A DNA stretch of 64,000 nt from Alloalcanivorax balearicus MACL04 (GTDB lineage Bacteria > Pseudomonadota > Gammaproteobacteria > Pseudomonadales > Alcanivoracaceae), in NCBI RefSeq assembly GCF_025532145.1, contig NZ_ARXS01000004.1:177195-241194 (forward strand). Reading direction: 5' to 3'. The notes beneath the pieces were generated by a model. That model did no database searches, had not been told where the DNA came from, and worked only from the letters and a program-made list of their open reading frames with translations. Made by a program: the position numbers and the translations under genes. Of the stretch, positions 35,168-43,300 are shown in pieces (within the stretch, counting starts at the first letter, position 1; every line of letters starts with the position of its first letter).

Positions 35168-35657
35168 AGTGGTTCTCCTCCAGGCTGGGCAGACGGCGCA
35201 GCGGCTGATCCGCCACTCCAGGCCAATAGTCGGACAGCGGACGGCCGTCCGGCAAGCGCGCTTCGGGGGCAATGTCCAACAAGGGGCGCAAAACAAAGGC
35301 GCGTTTGTGCATTTCCGGATGCGGGACAGTGAGACGGGGCAGGCGGATGATTTGGTCCCGCCACAGCAGAAGGTCCAGATCCAGGGTACGTTCACCCCAG
35401 CGCCGGTGCCGTACTCGCCCGGCCGCCTTTTCCAGGTCTTGTAACGCGCTGAGCAGGGACAAAGGAGGCAGGCGGGTTTCCAGCAAGGCCACGGCGTTGA
35501 CGAAATCGGGCTGATCCTGCGGACCCACCGGCGCGGTATCGTAGAGCGCGGAATGCGCCAGAAGGCGGGTCATCGGCAATACCGCGATGGCTTCCAAGGC
35601 ACGGCTGACGCGCTCGACAGGGCCATCCAGATTGCTACCCAGACCGACGGCGATCAT
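35136..35657 (-). CDS. folK: 2-amino-4-hydroxy-6-hydroxymethyldihydropteridine pyrophosphokinase
   Basis: 173 aa. The start is AVGLGSNLDGP, and the HPPK signature is RRWGERTLDLDLLLW, with metal-binding aspartates and HPEMHKRAFVL. It pyrophosphorylates the pterin that FolP (11432-12283 in this window) then uses. Its ATG overlaps the pcnB stop (ATGA), and its 3' end holds the start of the deoxynucleoside kinase. Confidence 0.95.
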   Translation of the reverse strand: MIAVGLGSNLDGPVERVSRALEAIAVLPMTRLLAHSALYDTAPVGPQDQPDFVNAVALLETRLPPLSLLSALQDLEKAAGRVRHRRWGERTLDLDLLLWRDQIIRLPRLTVPHPEMHKRAFVLRPLLDIAPEARLPDGRPLSDYWPGVADQPLRRLPSLEENHFVEPAHSTAS

Positions 35658-37039
35658 GCTTCGCTGTCGCCTCCGCCCCCGCTGCGACGGCGCCGCCGAC
35701 GCCGTCGGCCGCTTTGGCGGCCGGGCTGGCCCAGATCCTGAACCATAGCGCGTTGCTGGGGCTCGTCGGCGGCTTGATACCGGGTCCACCATTCTCCCAG
35801 GCCGGGTTTGATTTCACCGGCCTGTTCGCGCAGCAGGAGAAAGTCGTAAGCGGCACGGAAGCGGGGGTGCTCCATCAAGGTATCCGCCCGCTTGCCATTG
35901 CGTTTGTCCAGGCGCGGTTGCAGATCCCACATCTCGCGCATCACCGAGGAAAAGCGGCGAGGTACCGAGGTGTGATGGCTTTGCTCGTTAAGCGCCCAGG
36001 TGGCGGCTTTGTGCAAGGCCGGCGCCGGTGGAATGCCATCCTCGCGGTAGCGATTCAATTGTGTAACCAGCACCGGCCACAGAAACACCGCATAAAGGAA
36101 GGCCGGGGTAACCGGCTTGTTCTCGGACAGGCGCCGGTCGGTGTTGTCCATGGCGGCCAGGATCAGCCGTTCCCAGACTTCCCCCTGCTCACTTTCCAGG
36201 GCTTCATGGGTGTTGGGGAACAAAAAGGCGAACAGGCCCAGCTTCCGTAGCTGTTCAAAGGATTCCCGGGCATGACCGCTGAGGAACAGCTTGAGCACCT
36301 CGTCGAACAGGCGGGCGGGCGGAACCTGCAGTAACAGCGGAGCCATTTCAGGAATTGGCGCCCGGGTGGCGCGATCCAGCTGAAAGCCCAGTTTGGCGGC
36401 GAAGCGGGCGGCACGCAGCATGCGTACCGGATCCTCGCGATAGCGTTGCTGAGGATCTCCGATCAACCGGATGATGCCGCGCTCGATGTCCTGCCGGCTG
36501 TTGACGAAATCGTACAGGGCGAAATCGGCGATATTGTAGTAGAGGGCGTTGATGGTGAAGTCGCGGCGCAGCGCGTCTTCCTCGATGCTGCCCCAGGTGT
36601 TGTCTCGCAGCACCAGGCCGGTTTCCTCATGGGCCCGGTGCTGATCGTCATCCAGATCGTCATCCCTCTGGAACGCGCGGAAGGTGGACACCTCGATGAC
36701 CTCGCCACCGAAACGCACGTGCACGATCTGGAAGCGGCGGCCGATGATGCGGCTGCGCTTGAACAGCCGGTAGACCTGCTCAGGAGTGGCGTCGGTGACC
36801 ACGTCGAAATCCTTGGGTTGCCGCCCGCACAGCAGATCTCGCAGGCATCCTCCGACCAGATAGGCTTCGAACCCGGCCTTATGCAATCCGTAGAGTACAT
36901 TGAGTGCGGCCCGGGACACCTGTTTACGGGAAATAGGGTGGGCGTCGCGGGGAATCACCTTGGCCTTGGGAAGGCGGGGCGTGCGTGGGGAACCAAACTG
37001 AATAAGGCGGGTCAGTTTCTCCAGAAGCTTTGACGCCAT
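35654..37039 (-). CDS. pcnB: Poly(A) polymerase I
   Basis: 461 aa. The nucleotidyltransferase core has YLVGGCLRDLLCGRQPKDFDVVTDATPEQV, with the catalytic Asp pair. RRFQIVHVRF, RRDFTINALYYN and the helical RNA-binding part (EDPVRMLRAARFAAKLGF) follow. The tail is arginine-rich (RRRRRRR) then SGGGGDSEA. The enzyme adds 3' A-tails that mark RNAs for decay. It follows the candidate CrcZ RNA on the minus strand, as in Pseudomonas. Confidence 0.95.
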   Translation of the reverse strand: MASKLLEKLTRLIQFGSPRTPRLPKAKVIPRDAHPISRKQVSRAALNVLYGLHKAGFEAYLVGGCLRDLLCGRQPKDFDVVTDATPEQVYRLFKRSRIIGRRFQIVHVRFGGEVIEVSTFRAFQRDDDLDDDQHRAHEETGLVLRDNTWGSIEEDALRRDFTINALYYNIADFALYDFVNSRQDIERGIIRLIGDPQQRYREDPVRMLRAARFAAKLGFQLDRATRAPIPEMAPLLLQVPPARLFDEVLKLFLSGHARESFEQLRKLGLFAFLFPNTHEALESEQGEVWERLILAAMDNTDRRLSENKPVTPAFLYAVFLWPVLVTQLNRYREDGIPPAPALHKAATWALNEQSHHTSVPRRFSSVMREMWDLQPRLDKRNGKRADTLMEHPRFRAAYDFLLLREQAGEIKPGLGEWWTRYQAADEPQQRAMVQDLGQPGRQSGRRRRRRRRSGGGGDSEA

Positions 37040-37158
37040 TGAGCGATTATCGTCCTAGCTGAATGAAAGGCGGCATGGTAGCACCTTTTTCGCGCCACAG
37101 GTTATTGATCGGCGCCTTGCAACGGAAAGAGATCGAAGGCAAGCTGGGCGTTTAAAAG

Positions 37159-37190
37159 TAAAAAGGCACCACAACCTTGGTTGTGATGCC
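37159..37190 (-). terminator. Intrinsic terminator at the end of the CrcZ-like RNA
   Basis: On the minus strand: GGCATCACAACC, a two-base loop, GGTTGTGGTGCC, then TTTTTAC. It is 574 bases beyond cbrB and 119 bases before the pcnB start, which fits the end of an independent short transcript. Confidence 0.85.
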
Positions 37191-37500
37191 CTATGCGCTG
37201 ATTCTGTTGTTGTTATTGTTTGTGTTGTTTTCTGCCTTGCGCCGTACGCACATGGTGTTACGGCATTTCTCTCGTTTGGCTCATCCACTTTTTGTTCTTC
37301 TTTTCTTGTTCTTATTTGAGCCTTGCCGCCTTGGTTGTTTTGTTTATCTGGCGTGGGATTCATAGTGCATGGATGGATTTTTCTTTGCAATAGCATGTTA
37401 AATCCTTATAAATCAGAAACTTACAAAAAACATGGAAAAGCGGTCCCAAAGGTGGGGGTGTGGGGTAACGTTCTTGTTACCTGTCCCGTGTAGTAAGGTA
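37159..37500 (-). ncRNA. Candidate CrcZ-like Hfq/Crc-sequestering small RNA
   Basis: The 724-base gap between cbrB and pcnB is where Pseudomonas encodes CrcZ. Read leftwards, it has three long runs of A-rich triplets of the ARN type bound by Hfq's distal face: complementary to 37202-37235 (AACAATAACAACAACAG), 37289-37317 (AATAAGAACAAGAAAAGAAG) and 37331-37349 (AAACAAAACAACC). A hairpin GGTAAC/GTTACC (37464-37481) displays AAGAAC in its loop. It ends at a strong terminator (37159-37190). The 5' end is not known; 37500 is a guess and the RNA could start near 37640. No coding frame with family features is present. Identity rests on position and motif, not on alignment. Confidence 0.65.
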
Positions 37501-37620
37501 ACACTTGGTCGTTGAATGCGATTGAGGACGTAACAAGAAGGTCATCCACAAGCTGTTCCTGGCAAAAAAACGCTGGGAATCATCTTCGACGCTGCTTCAG
37601 CGGCGCCTTGGCAAAGGCCG

Positions 37621-37717
37621 CGAAGCCGCTGTGGGAAGCTTGCTTGCAAGCGAATGGCCAACGGCCCGGGGGCATATTCGCGGCCAAGCGGAGCGCCGCC
37701 CGGGCTCTTCCCACAGC
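37621..37717. repeat. REP-type repeat cluster (paired inverted units)
   Basis: A unit at 37621-37659 (CGAAGCCGCTGTGGGAAGC... with the inner palindrome CTTGCTTGCAAG) is followed by an inverted partner around 37703-37717 (GGCTCTTCCCACAGC). A further hairpin GGAGCC/GGCTCC lies at 37742-37758. The first unit matches the element at 52376-52414 in opposite orientation over 39 bases with two indels and about one change. The motif resembles Pseudomonas REP sequences (GTGGGAGC with a flanking stem). Confidence 0.75.
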
Positions 37718-37763
37718 AATGGACGACTAAGCCGCTCTGTTGGAGCCTGCCTGGCTCCGGGCT

Positions 37764-39098
37764 TCAGCGCCGGCCGCCCTTGCGACGGGGAATGCCCAGG
37801 CGCTGGCGGCGCTCCCACAGGCTTTTGCGGCTGATGCCGAGCTTATTGGCCAGCTCGGTCTCGGTCATGCTGTCCTGGTTTTCCAGGACAAAGCGGGTGA
37901 AGTAGTCCTCCAGCGACAGATCCTCGGAGGGATCCAGGCTGGCGCGGCTGGCACGGGTGGTGCGTTGTGGCGCGCGATCCGGATTCAGGCCCAACTGACC
38001 GGGGCCTATGGCTTCCTCCTCGGAGAGAATCACGGCCCGCTCGATGACGTTTTCCAACTCCCGCACATTGCCCGGCCAGCTGTAACCGCGCATTGCCTCC
38101 AGGGCTTCCTGAGTGAAAAACAGGTTCTGCCGCCGCAGTTTCTCGCTGCCACGAGCCAGAAGAGCGCTGGCCAGGTCCTCGATATCCTGCTCGCGGGCCC
38201 GCAATGGCGGTACTTCCAGCTCCATCACATTAAGCCGGTAATAAAGGTCACGGCGGAATCCCCCTTCGGTGACCCGGGTGGGCAGATCGGTCTGACTGCT
38301 GGCCAGGATGCGTACGTCCACCCGGCGTGTGGCCAGGGAGTCCTGGCGATGGATCTCGCCCTGCTCCAGCAGCGTCAGCAGCCGGCTCTGCGCTTCTCCG
38401 GACAGTTCGCCCACTTCGTCCAGAAACAAGGTGCCGCCTTCCGCTTCTTCAATGCGGCCGGGCTGTTCATCGTTGCCGAACAGATCATCCAGTTGCAGGG
38501 TTTTCGGCAAGGAGGCGCAGTGCACCGTAATCAGTGGGCCACTCGCCCGATCACTGTGTTCATGGATGGAGCGGGCGGTCAGTTCCTTGCCGGTGCCGGC
38601 TTCCCCAAGGATCAGCACCGGGGTGTCAGTGGGCGCTACCCGGGCGATGCGGTGTTTGAGCTCGCGCATGGCCTGACACTCACCGACCATGGCGTTAACC
38701 GGATAGCTGCGTTCCATATCACGGCGCAGCGCCTGGTTGCCGCGATTGAGCCGGCCTTCCTTCAGCACCCGCTCCACGGCCAGCAGCATTTCCTCGTGAT
38801 CGAACGGTTTGGGAATGTAGTCCACCGCGCCCTGGCGCATGGCGTCCACCGCCGAGCGCAGACTGGCGTAACTGGTCATGATCAGCACTGGCGTCGGGTT
38901 GGACTGTTCGATCAGAGCCGTGCCCGGCTCCCCCGGTAATCGCAGATCGCTGATGATCAGGTCGTACTGGTGCAGGCTTTTCTCCAGGGCCTGCTCCACG
39001 GATTCCGCTTCCGTTACGGAGTGATCATGCCGCTCCAGCAATTTTCGTAGCGCGCCGCGAATCACGGGCTCGTCTTCCACGATCAGTATGTGACTCAT
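37764..39098 (-). CDS. cbrB: NtrC-type response regulator CbrB, lacking the GAFTGA loop
   Basis: 444 aa. The receiver domain has acidic ED (8-9), phospho-acceptor D51 in SDLRLPG and KP at the end of strand 5. The AAA+ domain has Walker A LGEAGTGKEL, Walker B GTLFLDEVG and the arginine region FRRDLYYRLNVMELEVPPLR. A Fis-type HTH (MTETELANKLGISRKSLWERR) ends the protein. Where enhancer-binding proteins carry GAFTGA, the chain runs LFGNDEQPGRIEEAEGG, so the sigma-54-contacting loop is deleted. In Pseudomonas, CbrB activates crcZ and carbon/nitrogen-use genes. It starts 12 bases after cbrA. Confidence 0.88.
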   Translation of the reverse strand: MSHILIVEDEPVIRGALRKLLERHDHSVTEAESVEQALEKSLHQYDLIISDLRLPGEPGTALIEQSNPTPVLIMTSYASLRSAVDAMRQGAVDYIPKPFDHEEMLLAVERVLKEGRLNRGNQALRRDMERSYPVNAMVGECQAMRELKHRIARVAPTDTPVLILGEAGTGKELTARSIHEHSDRASGPLITVHCASLPKTLQLDDLFGNDEQPGRIEEAEGGTLFLDEVGELSGEAQSRLLTLLEQGEIHRQDSLATRRVDVRILASSQTDLPTRVTEGGFRRDLYYRLNVMELEVPPLRAREQDIEDLASALLARGSEKLRRQNLFFTQEALEAMRGYSWPGNVRELENVIERAVILSEEEAIGPGQLGLNPDRAPQRTTRASRASLDPSEDLSLEDYFTRFVLENQDSMTETELANKLGISRKSLWERRQRLGIPRRKGGRR

Positions 39099-39110
39099 AC
39101 TGCCTTCCTT

Positions 39111-42038
39111 CTAATTCTGATAAGCGGGCAGGTCGATGATAAAGCGGGTGCCTTGGTCGCCCTCCACCGGGCTCTCCACGCGCACCGTCCCCTGATGGTC
39201 TTCGATGATACTGTAAACCAACGCCAGTCCCAGACCCGTACCGCGGCCCGGCGGTTTGCTGGTGACGAAAGGTTCGAACAGGGCATCGCGCAGTTCCGTC
39301 GGTATGCCATGGCCGCGATCCTCGACTTCGATACGCACCTTCTCGCCTTCGGGGCGGCTGCGGACAGTGATCGGGGCGTCGTCCTCGCTGGCGTCCGAGG
39401 CGTTGCTGAGCAGGTTGACGAACACCTGCAGCAAACGTTGCGGGTCACCCATCACTTCATGGGTCGGGTCGCAGAGATTGCGGAAGTGTTGCTGGCGGCG
39501 GTCCGGGTCCAACTGCAGCAGGGCGATGGCTTCGGCGGCGGTGTCGAAGACCCGCACCGGGCCATGAATCACGTCGCGCATGCCGCCGGAGTGGCTGAAC
39601 GTTACCAGCGATTCGACGATGCGGGTGATGCGGCGGGTCTGCTCCATGATCTGGCGCCCGCTGAGGCGTTGCTCCTCATCGATGCTGTCGCCTTCCAGAT
39701 TTTGTGCGAGACAGGCGATGGCGGTAACCGGATTTCCGATCTCATGGGCCACCCCGGCGGCCAGGCGGCCGATGGAGGCCAGCCGCTCGTTGTGCGCCAG
39801 ATGCGCTTCCATATGGCGTAGATCGGTAATGTCCTCAAGCACCAGCACCAGGCCGCCGGCCTGCTCGGACGGGCCGGCGCCACGGATCAGCGATTTGTGC
39901 AGACTCAGCCAGCGAGCCTGGCCGTTGACCTCGATGCTGCGTTTGGGGTCGTGGGCGTCCTCGCCGCGGCTGAATTCGGTGAGCAGCTCCCCCCAGGGGG
40001 AGGGCAGATGGTCCAGGCGCGAGCCTATGGTGTCTTCCGCCTCGATACCGGTCAGGGTTTCCACCGCCCGGTTCCAGCCGATGATCTCGCCGTCGGCGCC
40101 CAGGGAAATAACACCCATCGGCAATTCCAGCAGGGTTTGCCGGTGGAAACGGCGCAGACTGTCCAGTTCCGCCGCCAGCCCGGAAAGGCGATCCCGGTAC
40201 TTCTCCAGACGGGTCTCGATAAAGCGAATATCCTCGCTGGACTCCTCGCCCTCGCGCGGCCTATAGGGCACGTTTTCATCCATCAGTTGATGGGCTACGG
40301 AGGGGCCGAGCAGGCCGGACAGGTTGGTCTCCAACTGATCGCGCAGCCGCCGCAGGGCGTAGGGGCGGGTCTCGGTATACTTCAGGCGCAGGTCCCGCAG
40401 CGCCATCTCCACTTCACGGGCGGCGGTTACCGGCCCCAGCGGGCCGCTCAGGGAGGCGATGAAATCGTCCACGGACTGAGCGCTCAATTCCCAGCGGTAC
40501 GGGCGTCGCAGGCTGTCCACCGCGCAGGCCTCGGCGGCGGACCGTTCCGCCCGGGACATGGGAGTGACGATCGACACCACCGCGTAGATCAGGCCATTGA
40601 GACTCACCGACGCCAGCGCCACCCGGTGCCATTGGGTAGCGCCTTCCGGATACTGCCAGCCGAGCCACTGCAGGACTTCCTGGGCGTGCCAGTGCGGCGT
40701 GATCAATGGGAACAACAGAGCTACCGCCCAGATCACGAACCCGGCCAACATGCCGGCGAACAGGCCGCTGCGATTGCCCGATGGCCAGAACAGCGCCCCG
40801 ATCAGGCCGGGCACGAATTGCAGCGTCGCGACGAACGACAACACCCCCAGTTCCACCAGGGAATGGTTGGGGCCAGTGAGCCGGTAGAATAAAAAGGCCA
40901 ACGCCAGAATGGCGGCGATCAGTACCCGCCGGGTCCAGAGCAGATTGCGGTACAAATCCTGGGCGGAACTGAGGGGGCTGGCCGGCAGCACCAGGTGATT
41001 CAAGCACATGCCGGAAAGCGCCAGCGTGGCGACGATCAACATGCCACTGGCGCCGGCCAGCCCGGCCAGATAGGCGAGCACCGCGCCATGGCCATTCTCC
41101 CGGCCGACGCCGAGAGCGAAATAATCCGGAATGGTCGGCGCGTCGATGGCGAGCGCGGACCACAGGATCAGCGGCACACACAGCGCCATGATCAGAAACA
41201 GCAGCGGCAGTCCCCAACTGGCGGTGATCAGAGCTCGAGGATTGAGGTTCTCGGTGAAGGCCATGTAGAACATATGAGGCATCACCACCGCGGAGACGAA
41301 AAACGCCATGATCAGGCTGTGCCAGGTGCCGTCCTGTAAAGGCTGGTAAAGACGAGTGAGCATCTCCGGATTGGCGTCCAGCCACTGGTTCAAGCCGCCG
41401 AGACCACCGAAGACGCCGAACAGCCCGAGCAGAGCCACCCCTACGAACGCCACCAGTTTGATCAACGATTCGGTGGCGATGGCGACGACCAGCCCCTCAT
41501 GCCGTTCCCGGGCGGTGGCATGGCGTGCACCGAACAAAATGGCGAACAGGGTGATCAGCAGACAGAACCAGAACGCCAGCCAGGCGGGATCGGGATCCCC
41601 TGTCAGGATTTGGATCGACTCCGCCACGGCCTTCAATTGCAGTGACAGCAACGGCAGCATGCCGATCACCATCATCACCGTGGTCAGCGCCCCGGCCAGG
41701 CGGCTGCGATAGCGGAAAGCGAACAGATCCGCCAGGGAGCCCAGTTGGTAGGTCGTGGTCAGACGCAGGATCGGCGCCAACAGGATCGGCGCCAACAGAA
41801 ACACCCCGGAGATACCGAGAAAATAGGCGAGAAAGTTGTAGCCGTAACGATAGGCATAGCCCACCGAGCCATAGATCGCCCAGGCGCTGGCGTAAACCCC
41901 GAGGGACAGAACATAGACCAGCGGATGCCGTACCCAGCGCGAAGGGATCCAGCCTCGCTCGGTGATCCAGGCCACCAGGAACAGAAACAGCAGGTAGCCA
42001 CAGGCGATCAGAATCAGTTCGCTGACACTATACGTCAT
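39111..42038 (-). CDS. cbrA: Transporter-fused sensor histidine kinase CbrA
   Basis: 975 aa. The first ~480 residues are a multi-helix sodium/solute symporter (SLC5/SSF) domain (GSVGYAYRYGYNFLAYFLG, YQLGSLADLFAFRYRS). A linker, a PAS domain (LLELPMGVISLGADGEIIGWNRAVETLTG), a HisKA domain with H765 in GVAHEIGNPVTAIA and an ATPase domain with DRGHGIP and GTGLGLALVYSIIEDHQG follow. The domain order matches Pseudomonas CbrA, which senses carbon/nitrogen balance and phosphorylates CbrB. The CbrX-like small gene overlaps its start by 11 bases. Confidence 0.93.
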   Translation of the reverse strand: MTYSVSELILIACGYLLFLFLVAWITERGWIPSRWVRHPLVYVLSLGVYASAWAIYGSVGYAYRYGYNFLAYFLGISGVFLLAPILLAPILRLTTTYQLGSLADLFAFRYRSRLAGALTTVMMVIGMLPLLSLQLKAVAESIQILTGDPDPAWLAFWFCLLITLFAILFGARHATARERHEGLVVAIATESLIKLVAFVGVALLGLFGVFGGLGGLNQWLDANPEMLTRLYQPLQDGTWHSLIMAFFVSAVVMPHMFYMAFTENLNPRALITASWGLPLLFLIMALCVPLILWSALAIDAPTIPDYFALGVGRENGHGAVLAYLAGLAGASGMLIVATLALSGMCLNHLVLPASPLSSAQDLYRNLLWTRRVLIAAILALAFLFYRLTGPNHSLVELGVLSFVATLQFVPGLIGALFWPSGNRSGLFAGMLAGFVIWAVALLFPLITPHWHAQEVLQWLGWQYPEGATQWHRVALASVSLNGLIYAVVSIVTPMSRAERSAAEACAVDSLRRPYRWELSAQSVDDFIASLSGPLGPVTAAREVEMALRDLRLKYTETRPYALRRLRDQLETNLSGLLGPSVAHQLMDENVPYRPREGEESSEDIRFIETRLEKYRDRLSGLAAELDSLRRFHRQTLLELPMGVISLGADGEIIGWNRAVETLTGIEAEDTIGSRLDHLPSPWGELLTEFSRGEDAHDPKRSIEVNGQARWLSLHKSLIRGAGPSEQAGGLVLVLEDITDLRHMEAHLAHNERLASIGRLAAGVAHEIGNPVTAIACLAQNLEGDSIDEEQRLSGRQIMEQTRRITRIVESLVTFSHSGGMRDVIHGPVRVFDTAAEAIALLQLDPDRRQQHFRNLCDPTHEVMGDPQRLLQVFVNLLSNASDASEDDAPITVRSRPEGEKVRIEVEDRGHGIPTELRDALFEPFVTSKPPGRGTGLGLALVYSIIEDHQGTVRVESPVEGDQGTRFIIDLPAYQN

Positions 42039-42204
42039 TCGCGTCCCGGCTCTTGGCGATCCAGTAGCTGAGAGCGATCAGGGCCAGCCAGATCAGGTAG
42101 GGGCGATACCAGCCGCGCCCACCCTCGCTCCACCAGCCAATGATGGCCGGGGAGAGCAGATAGGTGCCTAAAATGAAAATAATCAGTAGTCGGTCGGTAT
42201 ACAT
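42028..42204 (-). CDS. cbrX: Small membrane protein upstream of cbrA (CbrX-like)
   Basis: 58 aa, found by translating the minus strand between cbrA and gluQ. It starts MYTDRLLIIFILGTYLLSPA and has two hydrophobic helices (about 6-24 and 36-50) around WWSEGGRGWYRPY, ending SRDANDV. The last 11 bases overlap the cbrA start, so the two are translationally linked. Pseudomonas has a small gene in the same place, called cbrX in P. putida as I recall it. Its role is unsettled. It might be a partner or regulator of CbrA. Confidence 0.72.
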   Translation of the reverse strand: MYTDRLLIIFILGTYLLSPAIIGWWSEGGRGWYRPYLIWLALIALSYWIAKSRDANDV

Positions 42205-42294
42205 GCACTCTAATCCGGCGGCGAGGGCGCCTCGACCGATTCAGGCTCGGTTCGGCCCAGTATGATTGAGCATACGGCTGGCATTGAGCATACG

Positions 42295-43188
42295 TCAGAC
42301 CTTCCCGCCTTGTAAAAGCGCGGGAGCGGGTAACTCGGTGCCGCGCGGTAGTAGTGCCGGTGTCCAGTTTTCCCGCGCCCATTGCAGCAGATCGGTGACC
42401 GTTGCCTGTTGCAACCCGGCCGGCGGGGACAGCCCCAGGCAGGCCAGTGCCGCATGCGTGAGTGGTCCCTTGTGGTCCGGGTCCAGCGCGGCGCTACCCA
42501 CGGATTTGCTGATCTTCCCGCGACCATCCGGTTGCAGGATCACGGGCAGATGAGCATAGCGGGGCGCGGTGGCGCCGAGACAATCCAGAACGCGGATTTG
42601 CCGTAGTGTGGAGGTCAAAAGATCGGCCCCGCGCACCACATCGGTGATGCCCTGATCGCGGTCATCCAGCGCGCAGGCCAGTTGATAACTGAACAGACCG
42701 TCGCGGCGGCGGATCACGAAAGGGCCTTCCTCCTCGGCGAGCTGAGCGCACACCCGGCCTTGTAACCGATCATCGAAACACAGTGCCGCCACGGGTACGG
42801 TCAGACGCACGGCGCGATCCGGTCCGGGCGGCTGCGCCACCGACGCTCCGGGGTGCACATTGCCCAGCGCTTTCAATTGTTGCCGTGATAGCGTGCAGTA
42901 AAAGGCCTGCCCTTGTTCCAGCAGGGAGTCGAGTGCCGCCTGATAGGCATCACCGCGCTTGCTCTGATGGAGCAGAACCCCATCCCAATGCAGTCCGAAT
43001 GCTTCCAGCTGCCGCAGAATGGTGTCAGCTGCCCCCGGTTGTTCCCGTGGTGGATCCAGATCATCCATGCGTACCCGCCACTCCCCCCGGTGATAGCGGG
43101 CATCCAGCCAACTGGCCAGAGCGGTGACCAGAGAACCGAAATGCAGCGGGCCGGAAGGGGTGGGGGCGAAGCGACCGCGATAGGACAT
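42295..43188 (-). CDS. gluQ: Glutamyl-Q tRNA(Asp) synthetase
   Basis: 297 aa. It is a truncated GluRS-like catalytic core without an anticodon-binding domain: GRFAPTPSGPLHFGSLVTAL (HIGH equivalent), RMDDLDPPRE, VRGADLLTSTLRQI and the KMSKS equivalent GKISKS. It glutamylates queuosine-34 of tRNA-Asp. The zinc-binding segment, CxC...Y...C in E. coli, reads YCTLSR...GNVHPGAS here, so most zinc ligands are gone. It is next to dksA, as in many gammaproteobacteria. Confidence 0.92.
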   Translation of the reverse strand: MSYRGRFAPTPSGPLHFGSLVTALASWLDARYHRGEWRVRMDDLDPPREQPGAADTILRQLEAFGLHWDGVLLHQSKRGDAYQAALDSLLEQGQAFYCTLSRQQLKALGNVHPGASVAQPPGPDRAVRLTVPVAALCFDDRLQGRVCAQLAEEEGPFVIRRRDGLFSYQLACALDDRDQGITDVVRGADLLTSTLRQIRVLDCLGATAPRYAHLPVILQPDGRGKISKSVGSAALDPDHKGPLTHAALACLGLSPPAGLQQATVTDLLQWARENWTPALLPRGTELPAPALLQGGKV

Positions 43189-43234
43189 AAAGCAGCTAAC
43201 AGTGAAAAGTTAATAGTTAACAGCGCAAAGAGAA

Positions 43235-43257
43235 GAAGCAGGACTAGGTCCTGCTTC
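43235..43257. terminator. Perfect hairpin between gluQ and dksA
   Basis: GAAGCAGGAC/GTCCTGCTTC with loop TAG. It is flanked on both sides by related AT-rich stretches (GTGAAAAGTTAA at 43203 and GTTCACTATTCAC at 43279), which form a looser outer inverted repeat. On the minus strand it is followed by TTCTCTTT, a weak T-run, so it probably ends dksA transcripts. Confidence 0.55.
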
Positions 43258-43300
43258 CCGGGTTTTTAACTGTTCATTGTTCACTATTCACTTGGTGGGC

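Noticed and set aside
37177..37365. 62-codon hydrophobic plus-strand ORF in the cbrB-pcnB gap
   Set aside because: Its Leu/Phe/Val richness is just the complement of the A-rich motifs on the other strand; no ribosome site and it overlaps the terminator.
37055..37396. 113-codon minus-strand ORF in the same gap
   Set aside because: Gln/Asn/Thr/Lys-rich only because of the AAC/AAG repeats; it reads through the terminator and has no ribosome site.
37645..37660. Sigma-54-like promoter (TGGCCATTCGCTTGCA, minus strand) for the CrcZ-like RNA
   Set aside because: It fits TGGC-N8-TTGCA and would give a ~475-nt RNA, but it lies wholly inside the REP-type repeat, and CbrB lacks GAFTGA. A second weaker match (37671-37687) shows that such hits arise easily here.
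42035..42382. 115-codon minus-strand ORF across the cbrX/gluQ boundary
   Set aside because: It overlaps the better supported 58-codon membrane ORF in another frame and its sequence is Arg/Pro/His-rich without family features.
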